A DNA stretch of 64,000 nucleotides from UBA7672 sp965279085. GTDB lineage: Bacteria > Pseudomonadota > Alphaproteobacteria > Caulobacterales > Hyphomonadaceae. The notes below the pieces were generated by a model. It was not told the origin of the DNA. It saw nothing but the letters and a program-made list of their open reading frames with translations, and searched no databases. The translations under genes were made by a program, and so were the position numbers. Positions 25,814-34,166 of the stretch are shown here, one piece after another. Where the stretch lies: assembly GCA_965279085.1 (NCBI GenBank), contig OZ257149.1, positions 3,472,001 through 3,536,000 on the forward strand, given 5' to 3'. Each line of letters opens with the position of its first letter. Position 1 is the first letter of the stretch.

Positions 25814-27124
25814 ATGATCCCCCGCTATTCCCGCCCCGAGATGACGGCGATCTGGTCGCCCGAGACGCGCTACTCCATCTGGCTGGAGATCGAGACGCTT
25901 GCCGCCGAGGCGATGGCCGAGCTTGGCCAGATCCCGAAGAACGTGCCCAAGGCTGTCCGCGAGCGCGGCGGCTTCAACGTCGACCGCATCGACGCCATTG
26001 AGCGTGAAGTGAAGCACGACGTCATCGCCTTCCTGACCTCTGTGGCGGAACACGTCGGCGAGGAAGCCCGCTTCCTCCACCTCGGTATGACCTCGTCGGA
26101 CGTGCTCGACACCTGCCTCGCCGTGCAGCTGCAGCGCGCCACTGACATCCTGATCAAGGGCGTGGACCGCGTCCTCGCCGCGCTCGAAAAGCGCGCGTTT
26201 GAGCACAAGCTGACGCCCACCATCGGCCGCAGTCACGGCATCCATGCCGAGCCCACCACCTTCGGCGTCAAGCTCGCCGGCTTCCACGCCGAGATGGCCC
26301 GCGGCCGCACCCGCCTCGAAGCCGCGAAAGCGGAGATCGCCACCTGCGCCATCTCCGGCGCCGTCGGCACCTTCGCCAACATCGATCCGCGCATCGAGGA
26401 AATGGTCGCGAAGAAACTCGGCCTTGCCGTCGAGCCCGTCTCCACGCAGGTCATCCCGCGCGACCGCCACGCCGCCTACTTCGCCGCCCTCGGCGTCGTC
26501 GCCTCGTCGATCGAACGCATCGCCACCGAAATCCGCCACCTCCAGCGCACCGAAGTGCTCGAAGCCGAGGAGTATTTCTCCGAAGGCCAGAAGGGCTCGT
26601 CAGCCATGCCCCACAAGCGCAATCCGGTGCTCACCGAAAACCTTACCGGCCTCGCGCGCCTCGTCCGCTCGTCGGTCGTGCCCGCGATGGAAAACGTCGC
26701 CCTCTGGCATGAGCGCGATATCTCGCACTCATCGGTCGAGCGCGGCATCGGCCCCGACGCCACCATCCATCTCGACTTCGCGCTCAACCGCCTTGCCGGC
26801 GTGATCGAGCAGTTGTTGGTCTATCCCGAAAACATGCTGGCGAACCTCAACCGGCTCGGTGGTCTGCATAACTCGCAGCGCGTTCTGCTGGCGCTGGTGG
26901 AGAAGGGCGCAAGCCGCGAGGACGCCTACCGTCTCGTGCAACGCAACGCGATGAAGGTGTGGCGCGATGCGAACCGCAAGGAAGGCGACTTCCTCCACAA
27001 TCTCGAAACCGACGCCGATGTCTCGAAGCTGCTGACCAAAGCCGAACTCGGCGACATGTTCGACCTCGACTACCACTTCAAGAGTGTCGACGTGATCTTC
27101 AAGCGCGTGTTCGGCAGAAGCTGA
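25814..27124 (+). CDS. purB: Adenylosuccinate lyase
   Basis: Catalyses two steps of purine synthesis: SAICAR to AICAR, and adenylosuccinate to AMP. 436 residues, close to the usual size. The fumarase/aspartase signature SSAMPHKRNP (about 262-271) carries the catalytic Ser on the mobile loop; TSSDVLDT and GRSHGIHAEP (catalytic His region) are also present. Monocistronic, with a hairpin 9 bp after the stop. Its upstream region holds the GANTC cluster. Confidence 0.96.
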   Translation: MIPRYSRPEMTAIWSPETRYSIWLEIETLAAEAMAELGQIPKNVPKAVRERGGFNVDRIDAIEREVKHDVIAFLTSVAEHVGEEARFLHLGMTSSDVLDTCLAVQLQRATDILIKGVDRVLAALEKRAFEHKLTPTIGRSHGIHAEPTTFGVKLAGFHAEMARGRTRLEAAKAEIATCAISGAVGTFANIDPRIEEMVAKKLGLAVEPVSTQVIPRDRHAAYFAALGVVASSIERIATEIRHLQRTEVLEAEEYFSEGQKGSSAMPHKRNPVLTENLTGLARLVRSSVVPAMENVALWHERDISHSSVERGIGPDATIHLDFALNRLAGVIEQLLVYPENMLANLNRLGGLHNSQRVLLALVEKGASREDAYRLVQRNAMKVWRDANRKEGDFLHNLETDADVSKLLTKAELGDMFDLDYHFKSVDVIFKRVFGRS

Positions 27125-27132
27125 AAAAGAAC

Positions 27133-27165
27133 TGGGCCGGAAACCCCCTCCGGGTCTCCGGCCCA
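27133..27165 (+). terminator. Hairpin after purB
   Basis: Perfect 9-bp stem TGGGCCGGA/TCCGGCCCA (27133-27141 with 27157-27165) starting 9 bp after the purB stop. There is no T-run, so it may be a weak terminator or a processing/stability hairpin. Confidence 0.55.
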
Positions 27166-27538
27166 AGGCCATGATGGCGGAACGAGCAAACGCGCGGGGG
27201 ACGCGCTCTCGCTCCAGCCGGACCCGCATGGCGCCCAGGGGGACGGGGCGCAGCATCCGCTCTGGTGGGGAGCGGGACAGGAGCAGGGTCCGGTTGTGAG
27301 GCCCAGACCAGCGGAGGGCCGGTCTTCAGGATCGATGCTGCGTCCGATCCCTTAAGGAAGCGGCCCGTTCCGGAAACGCTGTTTTACAAATCGCATTCAC
27401 CATGCGCGCACGGAGGATGCTTCGCGGTGGCACAGACCCGGGAATCATCCGCGAAAACACGCGTGCCCGCATGCGCGGCTTGGTGAACAGGCCGCTGGCG
27501 CAACAGGAAGTTTGTGGAGGCCGATGGAGTAGCTGGCG
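27166..27538. other. 373-bp region without a recognisable gene
   Basis: Between the purB hairpin and the convergent zeta-inhibitor gene. Short ORFs here lack plausible composition. I checked for a tRNA-like fold and saw none. A small RNA cannot be excluded by eye. Confidence 0.35.
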
Positions 27539-27880
27539 CTACTTTTTCTCGGCTTTGACCTGCTCGATGGCCGTTTCCATCAGCTCGGACATCTGCCGCT
27601 GGAGCTGGTGGTCTGTTATCGCGACGCCCGCAGCGTCCAGATCGCCTTTGACCTTCCGGAAAACGTCTTCATCGCCGGGGGCCTCGAAGTCTGATTTCAC
27701 AACTTCCGTGGCGTAGGTGGCGGCCGCTTCGCCCGTTTTGCCGAGCTTTTCGGCGGCCCAGAGGCCCAAGAGCTTGTTTCGACGGGCATTTGCCTTGAAC
27801 CGGAGTTCCTGATCGAGAGCAAATTTGCCCTCTTCCGCACCGGCACGCTTCTCGAAACCGCTCACTACTGTCTCCCTCAC
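27539..27880 (-). CDS. F1-ATPase inhibitor zeta subunit (DUF1476)
   Basis: 113 residues with the family core ELRFKANARRNKLLGLWAAE and DEDVFRKVKGDLDAAG, unmistakable for DUF1476. In Paracoccus the protein binds F1 and blocks ATP hydrolysis through its N-terminal segment, here GFEKRAGAEEGKFALDQ. The family is confined to alphaproteobacteria. It stands alone, about 30 kb from the F0 genes in this window. Confidence 0.9.
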   Translation of the reverse strand: MRETVVSGFEKRAGAEEGKFALDQELRFKANARRNKLLGLWAAEKLGKTGEAAATYATEVVKSDFEAPGDEDVFRKVKGDLDAAGVAITDHQLQRQMSELMETAIEQVKAEKK

Positions 27881-28044
27881 GTCGCTTGCGCCGCGCGCAT
27901 CTCCGCTCGATATAGCCTCTGCGAGAGGCCAAAAACACCCCCGCGACGACGCTATACGCGACGATCCCGGCGGGATGGGCTAGGAAGCCTTTTTCCTACA
28001 CGAGTCGGAACGGGGGCAAGCCGTTTTCGGCCAGGAGACGAGTG

Positions 28045-28806
28045 ATGGTGAAGCGGCGGAAAATCTACGAAGGCAAGGCCAAGATCCTCTACGAGGGTCC
28101 CGAACCAGGCACGCTGATCCAGTACTTCAAGGATGACGCGACCGCATTCAACAACGAGAAGCGCGCTGTGCTCGACGGCAAGGGCGTGCTCAACAACCGC
28201 ATCTCCGAATTCGTGATGATGCAGCTGAACGCCATCGGCCTGCCGACGCACTTCCTGAAGCGCATCAACATGCGCGAGCAGCTGATCCGCGAAGTCGAGA
28301 TCATCCCGCTGGAGGTCATCTGCCGCAACGTGGCGGCGGGTTCGATCGCCAAGCGCCTCGGCATCGAGGAAGGCACGCCGCTGCCGCGCTCGATCATCGA
28401 GTTCTGCTACAAGAAGGACGAACTGGGCGACCCGCTGGTGTCTGAAGAGCACATCACCGCGTTCAACTGGGCGACGCACCAGGAGATCGACGACATCATC
28501 GCGATGACGCTGCGCATCAACGACTTCCTCACCGGACTGTTTGCGGGCGCGCAGATCAAGCTGGTGGATTTCAAGGTCGAGTACGGCCGGCTCTATGAAG
28601 GCGAAATGGTCCGCACCGTGCTGGCTGATGAGATCAGCCCGGACTCGTGCCGCCTGTGGGACATGACCACCGGCGAGAAACTCGACAAGGACCGCTTCCG
28701 CCGCGATCTCGGCGGCGTCACCGAAGCCTATGCCGAGGTTGCGCGCCGTCTCGGAATCATCAAGGAAGCGGGCGGGGCCGAGATCCTGTCCTTTTCCCAA
28801 GAGTAA
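28045..28806 (+). CDS. purC: Phosphoribosylaminoimidazole-succinocarboxamide synthase
   Basis: Joins aspartate to CAIR to give SAICAR. 253 residues; starts with the typical RRKIYEGKAKIL, and contains LEVICRNVAAGSI and LVDFKVEYGR, the conserved ATP and substrate-binding stretches. A GTG at 28042 is in frame just before, but the ATG at 28045 has AGGAG at 7-nt spacing. It is followed by purS after 21 bp. Confidence 0.96.
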   Translation: MVKRRKIYEGKAKILYEGPEPGTLIQYFKDDATAFNNEKRAVLDGKGVLNNRISEFVMMQLNAIGLPTHFLKRINMREQLIREVEIIPLEVICRNVAAGSIAKRLGIEEGTPLPRSIIEFCYKKDELGDPLVSEEHITAFNWATHQEIDDIIAMTLRINDFLTGLFAGAQIKLVDFKVEYGRLYEGEMVRTVLADEISPDSCRLWDMTTGEKLDKDRFRRDLGGVTEAYAEVARRLGIIKEAGGAEILSFSQE

Positions 28807-28827
28807 GCGCTGAGAATAGGCGAACCG

Positions 28828-29070
28828 ATGAAAGCCAAAGTCCACGTCTCGCTGAAGGCTGGCGTGCTCGATCCGCAGGGCAAGGCAGTGGGCGATGCGC
28901 TCGGCCGTCTCGGCTTCGATGAGGTCGGCGCGGTTCGCTGCGGCAAGACCATAGAGATCGAGCTGAAGGACGGCCTGTCAAAGGCCGACGCCGAAAAGCG
29001 CGTGAAGGACATGTGCGAAAAGCTGCTCGCGAACACTGTCGTCGAGCGCTACTCAATCGAGATCGCCTGA
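28828..29070 (+). CDS. purS: Phosphoribosylformylglycinamidine synthase subunit PurS
   Basis: 80 residues. Small dimeric subunit that bridges PurQ and PurL in the three-part FGAM synthase. Family features are VHVSLKAGVLDPQGKAV and the middle VRCGKTIEIEL. It forms an operon with purC and is followed by a strong bidirectional hairpin, so purQ (1.3 kb away) is transcribed separately. purL is not in the window. Confidence 0.95.
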   Translation: MKAKVHVSLKAGVLDPQGKAVGDALGRLGFDEVGAVRCGKTIEIELKDGLSKADAEKRVKDMCEKLLANTVVERYSIEIA

Positions 29071-29082
29071 TCTCCAACGAAA

Positions 29083-29107
29083 ATCGCGCGCCCGTTGGGC
29101 GCGCGAT
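29083..29107. terminator. Bidirectional terminator between purS and entericidin
   Basis: Perfect 11-bp stem ATCGCGCGCCC/GGGCGCGCGAT with a 3-nt loop. On the minus strand it is followed by TTTTCG, a good intrinsic terminator for the entericidin genes; on the plus strand it follows the purS stop by 12 bp with a weaker tail. Confidence 0.8.
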
Positions 29108-29131
29108 TGTGGCTTCCGGAAAGCTTGAAAC

Positions 29132-29266
29132 CTATTTCGTGTCTTCGGCCGTCTTGGTCATGGCGTCGCCAACGGCGCCGACATCCTTGCCGAAGCCGGC
29201 AATCGTGTTGCAGGCCGACGCCATCAGCGGGGCCGCGAGCATCACAGCGAGAAGAAGTTTGCGCAT
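29132..29266 (-). CDS. Entericidin A/B-family lipoprotein (1)
   Basis: 44 residues. Lipoprotein signal with Cys in the ASACNTIAG context, then the entericidin core NTIAGFGKDVGAVGDAM. Entericidins are tiny membrane lipoproteins linked in enterobacteria to programmed lysis; their role in alphaproteobacteria is unclear. Start at 29266 because upstream residues do not resemble a signal. It lies 66 bp downstream of a second copy. Confidence 0.85.
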   Translation of the reverse strand: MRKLLLAVMLAAPLMASACNTIAGFGKDVGAVGDAMTKTAEDTK

Positions 29267-29332
29267 GGGGTCACCCCTTGATTGTCCCGATAGGCGGAAG
29301 ATGGCCCCTTGGGCCGGTTTCGGCAAGCTGGG

Positions 29333-29536
29333 CTAACTGGCGCAGCCCGGCGGCAGGCGGCCCTGTGCATCGCGTGCGCAGGAAGGCGGCGGGGCAGGCG
29401 GCTGCGTTCCGGCCTGCGCGCCTTCGGCCGTTCCGGCCAGAACGCCGCCAACGGCTTGTATGTCCTTGCCCAGACCAGCAACCGTGTTGCAGCCTGAGCA
29501 CGCCAGAAGCGCCATGGCCAAGACCAGCCTGTTCAT
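29333..29536 (-). CDS. Entericidin-family lipoprotein (2) with Pro-rich tail
   Basis: 67 residues from the ATG at 29536 (GGAGGT upstream). Lipobox LLACSGC, entericidin core NTVAGLGKDIQAVGGVL, and an added tail (APPPSCARDAQGRLPPGCAS) with two further cysteines that ordinary entericidins lack. Probably co-transcribed with the shorter copy downstream, in the two-gene arrangement of ecnAB. Confidence 0.82.
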   Translation of the reverse strand: MNRLVLAMALLACSGCNTVAGLGKDIQAVGGVLAGTAEGAQAGTQPPAPPPSCARDAQGRLPPGCAS

Positions 29537-29620
29537 TTCGACCTCCACGGGCGCATGACACGCCCTCCCTTGGACCCAGAATCTGGCCAAAATCGGATAC
29601 CAAATCCTTGCGGGGAAGTC

Positions 29621-29962
29621 ATGACGCCTGCCCACTGGACGCCGATCCTGCTGCTGATCGGATCGAACATCTTCATGACGGCGGCGTGGTACGGCCACCT
29701 GAAGTTCAAGGAATCGCCGATCCTGCTCGCGATCTTCGTAAGCTGGGGCATCGCCTTCGTCGAATACTGCATGGCCGTGCCGGCCAACCGGATGGGGCAC
29801 GCGGTCTATTCAGCCGCTGAGCTGAAGACGATGCAGGAAGTCATCACCCTCATCGTGTTCGCAGGCTTCTCGGTATGGGTGCTTGGCGAGCCTCTGACGT
29901 GGAAGCACGGGCTCGGCTTCGCGCTGATCGCGGCGGGCGCGGCAGTGATCTTCTACAAGTGA
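29621..29962 (+). CDS. DUF486 family membrane protein
   Basis: 113 residues with four predicted membrane helices, the size and pattern of DUF486 (SMR/DMT-like). Recognisable blocks are NIFMTAAWYGHLKF at the N-terminus and FVEYCMAVPANRMGH in the middle. Start at 29621; the 22 upstream in-frame residues are hydrophilic. Function unknown. Confidence 0.88.
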   Translation: MTPAHWTPILLLIGSNIFMTAAWYGHLKFKESPILLAIFVSWGIAFVEYCMAVPANRMGHAVYSAAELKTMQEVITLIVFAGFSVWVLGEPLTWKHGLGFALIAAGAAVIFYK

Positions 29963-29966
29963 GGCG

Positions 29967-30236
29967 TCAGGCGGCGGCGCCTGTGACCTTGTGCTCGACC
30001 GTGAGCGGCTTGCACGACAGATCAGGCGTCGCCTCATAGACCATTGCCTTGCCAGCCCTGATCGCTTCGGCGTCGATCACGGGATCGCCGCTCGATTTCG
30101 TTACAGTCGCCGTCTTCACCGTGCCATTGCCGCTGGAGCAGACATTGAGCACGGTCTCGTAGGTTTTCTGCATGGCGCAGCCGCCGAGCGCAGCAGCCAG
30201 ACCGGCAACGGCGAGGGCGGAAGTGATGATCCGCAT
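29967..30236 (-). CDS. Small lipoprotein with a TonB-C-like segment
   Basis: 89 residues. Signal peptide with lipobox ALGGC. The mature part GTVKTATVTKSSGDPVIDAEA resembles the start of a TonB C-terminal domain (strand, turn, helix). It is too short for a complete TonB domain and lacks a membrane anchor plus linker, so it is not an energy transducer. Convergent with the DUF486 gene and divergent from purQ. Confidence 0.65.
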   Translation of the reverse strand: MRIITSALAVAGLAAALGGCAMQKTYETVLNVCSSGNGTVKTATVTKSSGDPVIDAEAIRAGKAMVYEATPDLSCKPLTVEHKVTGAAA

Positions 30237-30387
30237 GGCTTTCCCCTGTTCAGGAAAGCAGAGCGTAGGTCCGGCCCGTTTTCCGGTCAACTTTGCGCGT
30301 TTCCGGCCCTCGCGACTCGGGAACAAACCTGCTAGAGCGCGGCGCAAAGGGACCTGCCCTCAAGGGCCTGTTCTCAAGGGAATGCCC

Positions 30388-31050
30388 ATGAAGTCCGCCG
30401 TCATTGTCTTCCCCGGCTCCAACTGCGACCGCGATGCGCAGACCGCCCTGCGGCAGATCACGGGGCAGGAGCCCACAATGGTCTGGCACAAGGACGGGAA
30501 GCTGCCCGACAAGCTGGACCTGATCGTTCTGCCGGGCGGGTTCTCCTATGGCGACTATCTTCGCTCCGGCGCGATGGCGGCGGCATCGCCCGTCGGCGAT
30601 GCGATCCGGGCTCATGCGGCGGCAGGCGGTTACGTCCTCGCCATCTGCAACGGATTCCAGGTCGCGACCGAACTGGGCCTGCTTCCGGGCGCTCTCCTGC
30701 GCAACGCATCGTTGAACTTCGCCTGCCGTCCGCAGCAGCTCGCAATTGCCTCGAACTCCTCGGCGTTCACCGCCGGCTACAAGGACCAGCGCGAAGTCTC
30801 GTTTCCCATCGCGCACCATGACGGCAACTACTTCGCCGATGACGCGACGCTGGACCGGCTGGAAGGCGAGGGCCGCGTGGCGTTCCGGTATGTCGGCAAT
30901 CCGAACGGTTCGGCGCGCGACATCGCAGGCGTGCTCTCGAACAATGGCCGCGTGCTCGGCCTGATGCCTCACCCGGAACGGGCGATGGCCGGCCAGGAAG
31001 GTGGAAACGACGGCGTGAAGCTGTTCGAAAGCCTGATGGCGGCGGCCTGA
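30388..31050 (+). CDS. purQ: Phosphoribosylformylglycinamidine synthase subunit PurQ
   Basis: Glutaminase subunit that supplies ammonia for FGAM synthesis. 220 residues. Class I amidotransferase triad: C87 in AICNGFQ and the His/Glu of MPHPER. The oxyanion motif LPGGFSYGDYLR is diagnostic for PurQ. Two ATGs are possible (30382 and 30388); the second is preferred because AAGGG is 7 nt upstream. It works with PurS (1.3 kb upstream) and PurL (not in the window). Confidence 0.95.
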   Translation: MKSAVIVFPGSNCDRDAQTALRQITGQEPTMVWHKDGKLPDKLDLIVLPGGFSYGDYLRSGAMAAASPVGDAIRAHAAAGGYVLAICNGFQVATELGLLPGALLRNASLNFACRPQQLAIASNSSAFTAGYKDQREVSFPIAHHDGNYFADDATLDRLEGEGRVAFRYVGNPNGSARDIAGVLSNNGRVLGLMPHPERAMAGQEGGNDGVKLFESLMAAA

Positions 31051-31139
31051 TCCGGGCTGCTCAACCCTCGCGGGTTCTGCATTGAATTCAGCCGCGCGCG
31101 GGCGCGTTATGGCCGCGTCAGTCCGATGCGAGGCGATCC

Positions 31140-31526
31140 ATGCGTCTGCTTGCTTTCTCTCTTGTTGCAATGATGTCCGCCGCGCCTGCCCTGGCGCAGC
31201 CCGGTAATCCTGTCGGGCCGGTGTTCGAGCCGAAAGCCGTCCGCGCCGAGAACTTCGACGTGGTGTTCGAGACGAAGGTCTCGACCATGCCGATGCCGAC
31301 CTTGCCGCTGCTGCTGGGCCAAACACCCGACGCGCGCTGGGACGCGGTGGTCTGCAACGCGGACAAGGCGAGCACGGGCGCCGTGAAAGCCGAACCCTCC
31401 GCGCGCTGGGGCCATCTCGCGCCCGGCGCATGCACCATGTTCGCCAACACAAGGATGCTCGATCTGAGCACCGTGGAAGCCGACAAGGACTGGACCGCGA
31501 AGATCTATCTCCGCGCCCGGAAATAG
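31140..31526 (+). CDS. Secreted hypothetical protein
   Basis: 128 residues with a Sec signal peptide cleaved around APALAQ (residue 20). The mature protein has two cysteines (in VVCNADK and GACTMFAN) that could form a disulfide, and ends in a beta-rich DWTAKIYLRAR. No family recognised. It is followed after 43 bp by an alpha/beta hydrolase gene. Confidence 0.7.
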   Translation: MRLLAFSLVAMMSAAPALAQPGNPVGPVFEPKAVRAENFDVVFETKVSTMPMPTLPLLLGQTPDARWDAVVCNADKASTGAVKAEPSARWGHLAPGACTMFANTRMLDLSTVEADKDWTAKIYLRARK

Positions 31527-31569
31527 CCGCCACTGAACCGCTGCGCGCCGACTCACGTATGCTGGGCTG

Positions 31570-32403
31570 ATGAGATTCGTGGAAGCCGCCGGCGTATCGA
31601 CGCATGTCGCCCAATGGGGCGACGCAGTCGATGACGTGCTCCTGATCCACGGCGCATCTTCCGACATGGGCGTGTTCGAGCCGACGGTCGTACCGCTGCT
31701 GGAGAAGCGTTTCCGGCTGACGGCCTATGACCGGCCCGGCATGGGATTTACCGCACAGCGTCCCGCCGATGCTGACAAGTTGGCCATTCAGGCCAATGTC
31801 GCTGCGGGTGTGATCGATTTACTAGGTCTGAATCGGCCGATCGTGATCGCGCATTCCTATGGCGGCGCTGTCGCGTTGCGGCTGGCGCTCGATCATGGCG
31901 CGAAGGTTGGCGGCCTCGTGCTGATTGCACCTGTCGCCTATTCGTGGCCCGGCGGTGTTTCATGGCATCTGCACTGGTCCTCGAACGCGCTGGTCGGGGG
32001 CCTCTTCAACAGCGTGCTGACGCGTCCTTTCGTCGGGGCGGCGGCGCATGCGGGAACGGTGGGCGCCTTCGCACCATCGATCCTGCCGGAAGGTTATTTC
32101 GAACGGGCAGGCGTGATGCGCGCCGTGCGCCCGTCTGCCATGCGCGCGAACTCAGGCGACGTGATCGCTCTCAAACGCGAAGTCACAGCGCAGCGGGATC
32201 GATACCCGACGCTTCAGATGCCTGTTGCCATCATGGCGGGCGACGGCGACAGCGTGGTGAGCCCGACAATCCATGCCCTGCAACTGGCGCAGAAGCTTCC
32301 AAATGCACGCATCGAAATCCTGCGTGGTGTCGGCCACCTGCCACATGAGGCGTCACCGGAGCGGCTGGCGAAACTGGTGGACTGGGTGCAGTCGTCGAAA
32401 TAA
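31570..32403 (+). CDS. Alpha/beta hydrolase
   Basis: 277 residues with a canonical fold: LLIHGASSDMG (oxyanion strand), YDRPGMGFT, the nucleophile elbow AHSYGGAV (Ser), acid-strand Asp in AGDGDSV, and catalytic His in VGHLPHE. No signal peptide. Probably an esterase or lipase-like enzyme; the substrate cannot be predicted. Confidence 0.85.
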   Translation: MRFVEAAGVSTHVAQWGDAVDDVLLIHGASSDMGVFEPTVVPLLEKRFRLTAYDRPGMGFTAQRPADADKLAIQANVAAGVIDLLGLNRPIVIAHSYGGAVALRLALDHGAKVGGLVLIAPVAYSWPGGVSWHLHWSSNALVGGLFNSVLTRPFVGAAAHAGTVGAFAPSILPEGYFERAGVMRAVRPSAMRANSGDVIALKREVTAQRDRYPTLQMPVAIMAGDGDSVVSPTIHALQLAQKLPNARIEILRGVGHLPHEASPERLAKLVDWVQSSK

Positions 32404-32426
32404 CGCGCCATCCGGCCGCATCTGCC

Positions 32427-32454
32427 TTGCTTATGCCGGTTCCGCGTTTATCTA
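32427..32454 (+). promoter_or_regulatory. Possible promoter of dps
   Basis: TTGCTT at 32427-32432 and TATCTA at 32449-32454, separated by 16 bp, about 28 bp before the dps ATG. Moderate match only. Confidence 0.35.
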
Positions 32455-32481
32455 AGAATCATTCCAATTCGGAGATTTGAG

Positions 32482-32949
32482 ATGGCCCTGGATATCGGCA
32501 TCGATGCCAAGACGCGGAAGAAGGTTTCCGGCGCGCTCGAGCAGGTCCTCGCGGATACGTATTCGCTCTACGCCAAGACGCACGGCTATCACTGGAACAT
32601 CGAAGGGCCGCGCTTCCTCACGCTGCACACACTGTTCGAGACGCAGTACAACGAGCTCTGGCTGTCGCTCGACCTCATCGCCGAACGCATCCGTTCGCTG
32701 GGTCACTATGCGCCCTTCGGCAACTCAATCGCGACGAAGTCGACCATCAAGGGCGACCGTGGCGTGCCGTCGGAAGACGAGATGCTTGCGAACCTCGCGG
32801 CGGGCAACGAGGCGGTTGTGAAGGCTGCACGCGCGGCGCTTGAGACCGCCGAAGAAGCTGGCGATCAGGCGACCGCTGATCTCATGACCCAGCGCGTTTC
32901 CATCGGCGAGAAAGCTGCGTGGATGCTTCGGGCGCACCTCGCGAAGTAG
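32482..32949 (+). CDS. dps: DNA starvation/stationary-phase protection protein Dps
   Basis: 155 residues of the Dps/ferritin four-helix fold. The ferroxidase signature is clear: THGYHWNIEGPRFLTLHTLF followed by YNELWLSLDLIAERIRSLG. Dps forms dodecamers that oxidise and store iron and protect DNA from peroxide. The N-terminal tail is short with a few lysines, so DNA binding may be weak. Good GGAGA-type ribosome site. Confidence 0.93.
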   Translation: MALDIGIDAKTRKKVSGALEQVLADTYSLYAKTHGYHWNIEGPRFLTLHTLFETQYNELWLSLDLIAERIRSLGHYAPFGNSIATKSTIKGDRGVPSEDEMLANLAAGNEAVVKAARAALETAEEAGDQATADLMTQRVSIGEKAAWMLRAHLAK

Positions 32950-32967
32950 CGACTTAAAATCTGAAGC

Positions 32968-33471
32968 TTATTGCGGCGCAGGGATCGGCTTGAAATGCCA
33001 TTCCTGCGTCGTTGTTTTTCCATCCGCGACGCGGTCGACCTGGCTCTGCACGCCGCCGGCATTGTCGGAGAAATAGGCGATGGTGAGCGCACCGTCGGCT
33101 GCCTGGAAGGTGATGCGGCCGGGTTCGATCGCCTTCAGCGGCGTGAAGCTCCACTTCATGCCGTTGCGCGTGTTGGCAACGTCGAGGCCATAGACGCCTT
33201 CCGCATTGGGGCCGATCTTGTGGTACTCGGTGTAGGCGCGATCCGTTCCGATATTGGTCAGCGCCGTCCCCGTCACCACGCCATTCACCGGTCCGATGAA
33301 GGCCTCATAGACGAGGCTGCCGTTCGCGTTCGTGTGCACGCGCGCACCCTGCATCCATGTCAGCGATGCGGCTTCGGCGGGAATGGCGGGTGCGGGTGAT
33401 TGGGGTGTCTGGGCCATGGCGCTTGCTGTCAGGAAAGCGGCGGAAAGTGCCGTCAGCATCAGCTTGTACAT
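32968..33471 (-). CDS. Secreted hypothetical protein, DUF6265-like
   Basis: 167 residues from the ATG at 33471 with GGGGAGA upstream. Signal peptide ends at ASAMAQ. The mature sequence LTWMQGARV..YEAFIGPVNGVVTG resembles the DUF6265 beta-barrel-like family (W-GP-G-G pattern), but this is from pattern memory only. Function unknown. Convergent with dps. Confidence 0.7.
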   Translation of the reverse strand: MYKLMLTALSAAFLTASAMAQTPQSPAPAIPAEAASLTWMQGARVHTNANGSLVYEAFIGPVNGVVTGTALTNIGTDRAYTEYHKIGPNAEGVYGLDVANTRNGMKWSFTPLKAIEPGRITFQAADGALTIAYFSDNAGGVQSQVDRVADGKTTTQEWHFKPIPAPQ

Positions 33472-33544
33472 GACTATCTCCCCGAGCGGCGTCTCTGCGC
33501 CTGTCACAAGAGGCTAGCGGGACAAGGTGCGCTGCGCCAGCGGT

Positions 33545-34162
33545 TCAGGGCAGGCGGAGCAGAGCCTTGGGATCGGGGCAGATGGCGAGCCAACGGTCCT
33601 GTTCGCTGCGTTTGCATACGCCGGGATAGTCGCCCTTAGCCACGCCGATCTGCAGGATGATCTGGAAATGCAGGTGCGGCGCCCATCCGCCATTCTCGCG
33701 CTTCGTGCCCAGCTCAGCGATCTTCTCGCCAGCCATGAAGGCGGTGCCGGGCTTCAGGCCCTGCAGGCTGTCGCGGCTGAGATGGCCGTAAAGGGTATGA
33801 AAGGTCAGTCCCGGCGCTGGCGTGTGTTCGAGAATGATGGTGGGACCGTAGTCGCCTTCGGCTTCGTTGATGCGCGATGAGTGAACCTTGGCGTTGAGCG
33901 GGGTGACAACATCGGCGCCAGCCGGAGCAAAGATGTCGAAGCCTAGGTGCACTGTGCGTGGCTCTTCACCCTCGGGCGCGAACAGCACTTGCGAGTAGAC
34001 GCCGCGATCCTCGCCATAGCCGCCTGCGCGAACGGGGTCACCGGGCTTCACGGGAGCATCGTCGATCTTGCCGGGTACGGCGCGATTTACGCCGGGCACA
34101 ATCTCGATCCCAGTGGGGCGGAGCGTGGCAAGCCAGCGATCGTAAGTTGCCCGATCCGCCAC
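33545..34162 (-). CDS. M23 family metallopeptidase domain protein
   Basis: 205 residues. LytM/M23 fold: the HLGFD motif provides the first zinc His and Asp, and HLHFQI the catalytic HxH, with LYGHLSRDSL between. No signal peptide is visible, unusual for a peptidoglycan endopeptidase, so the substrate or export route is uncertain. The GTG start at 34162 is 5 bp after the trxB stop with GGAG at 7-nt spacing; the frame extends upstream into trxB, but that part is non-protein-like. Likely co-transcribed with trxB. Confidence 0.8.
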   Translation of the reverse strand: MADRATYDRWLATLRPTGIEIVPGVNRAVPGKIDDAPVKPGDPVRAGGYGEDRGVYSQVLFAPEGEEPRTVHLGFDIFAPAGADVVTPLNAKVHSSRINEAEGDYGPTIILEHTPAPGLTFHTLYGHLSRDSLQGLKPGTAFMAGEKIAELGTKRENGGWAPHLHFQIILQIGVAKGDYPGVCKRSEQDRWLAICPDPKALLRLP

Positions 34163-34166
34163 AACC

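Noticed and set aside
27166..27538. Possible tRNA or 6S-like RNA downstream of purB
   Set aside because: No cloverleaf or long symmetric hairpin could be traced by eye; a covariance-model search would decide.
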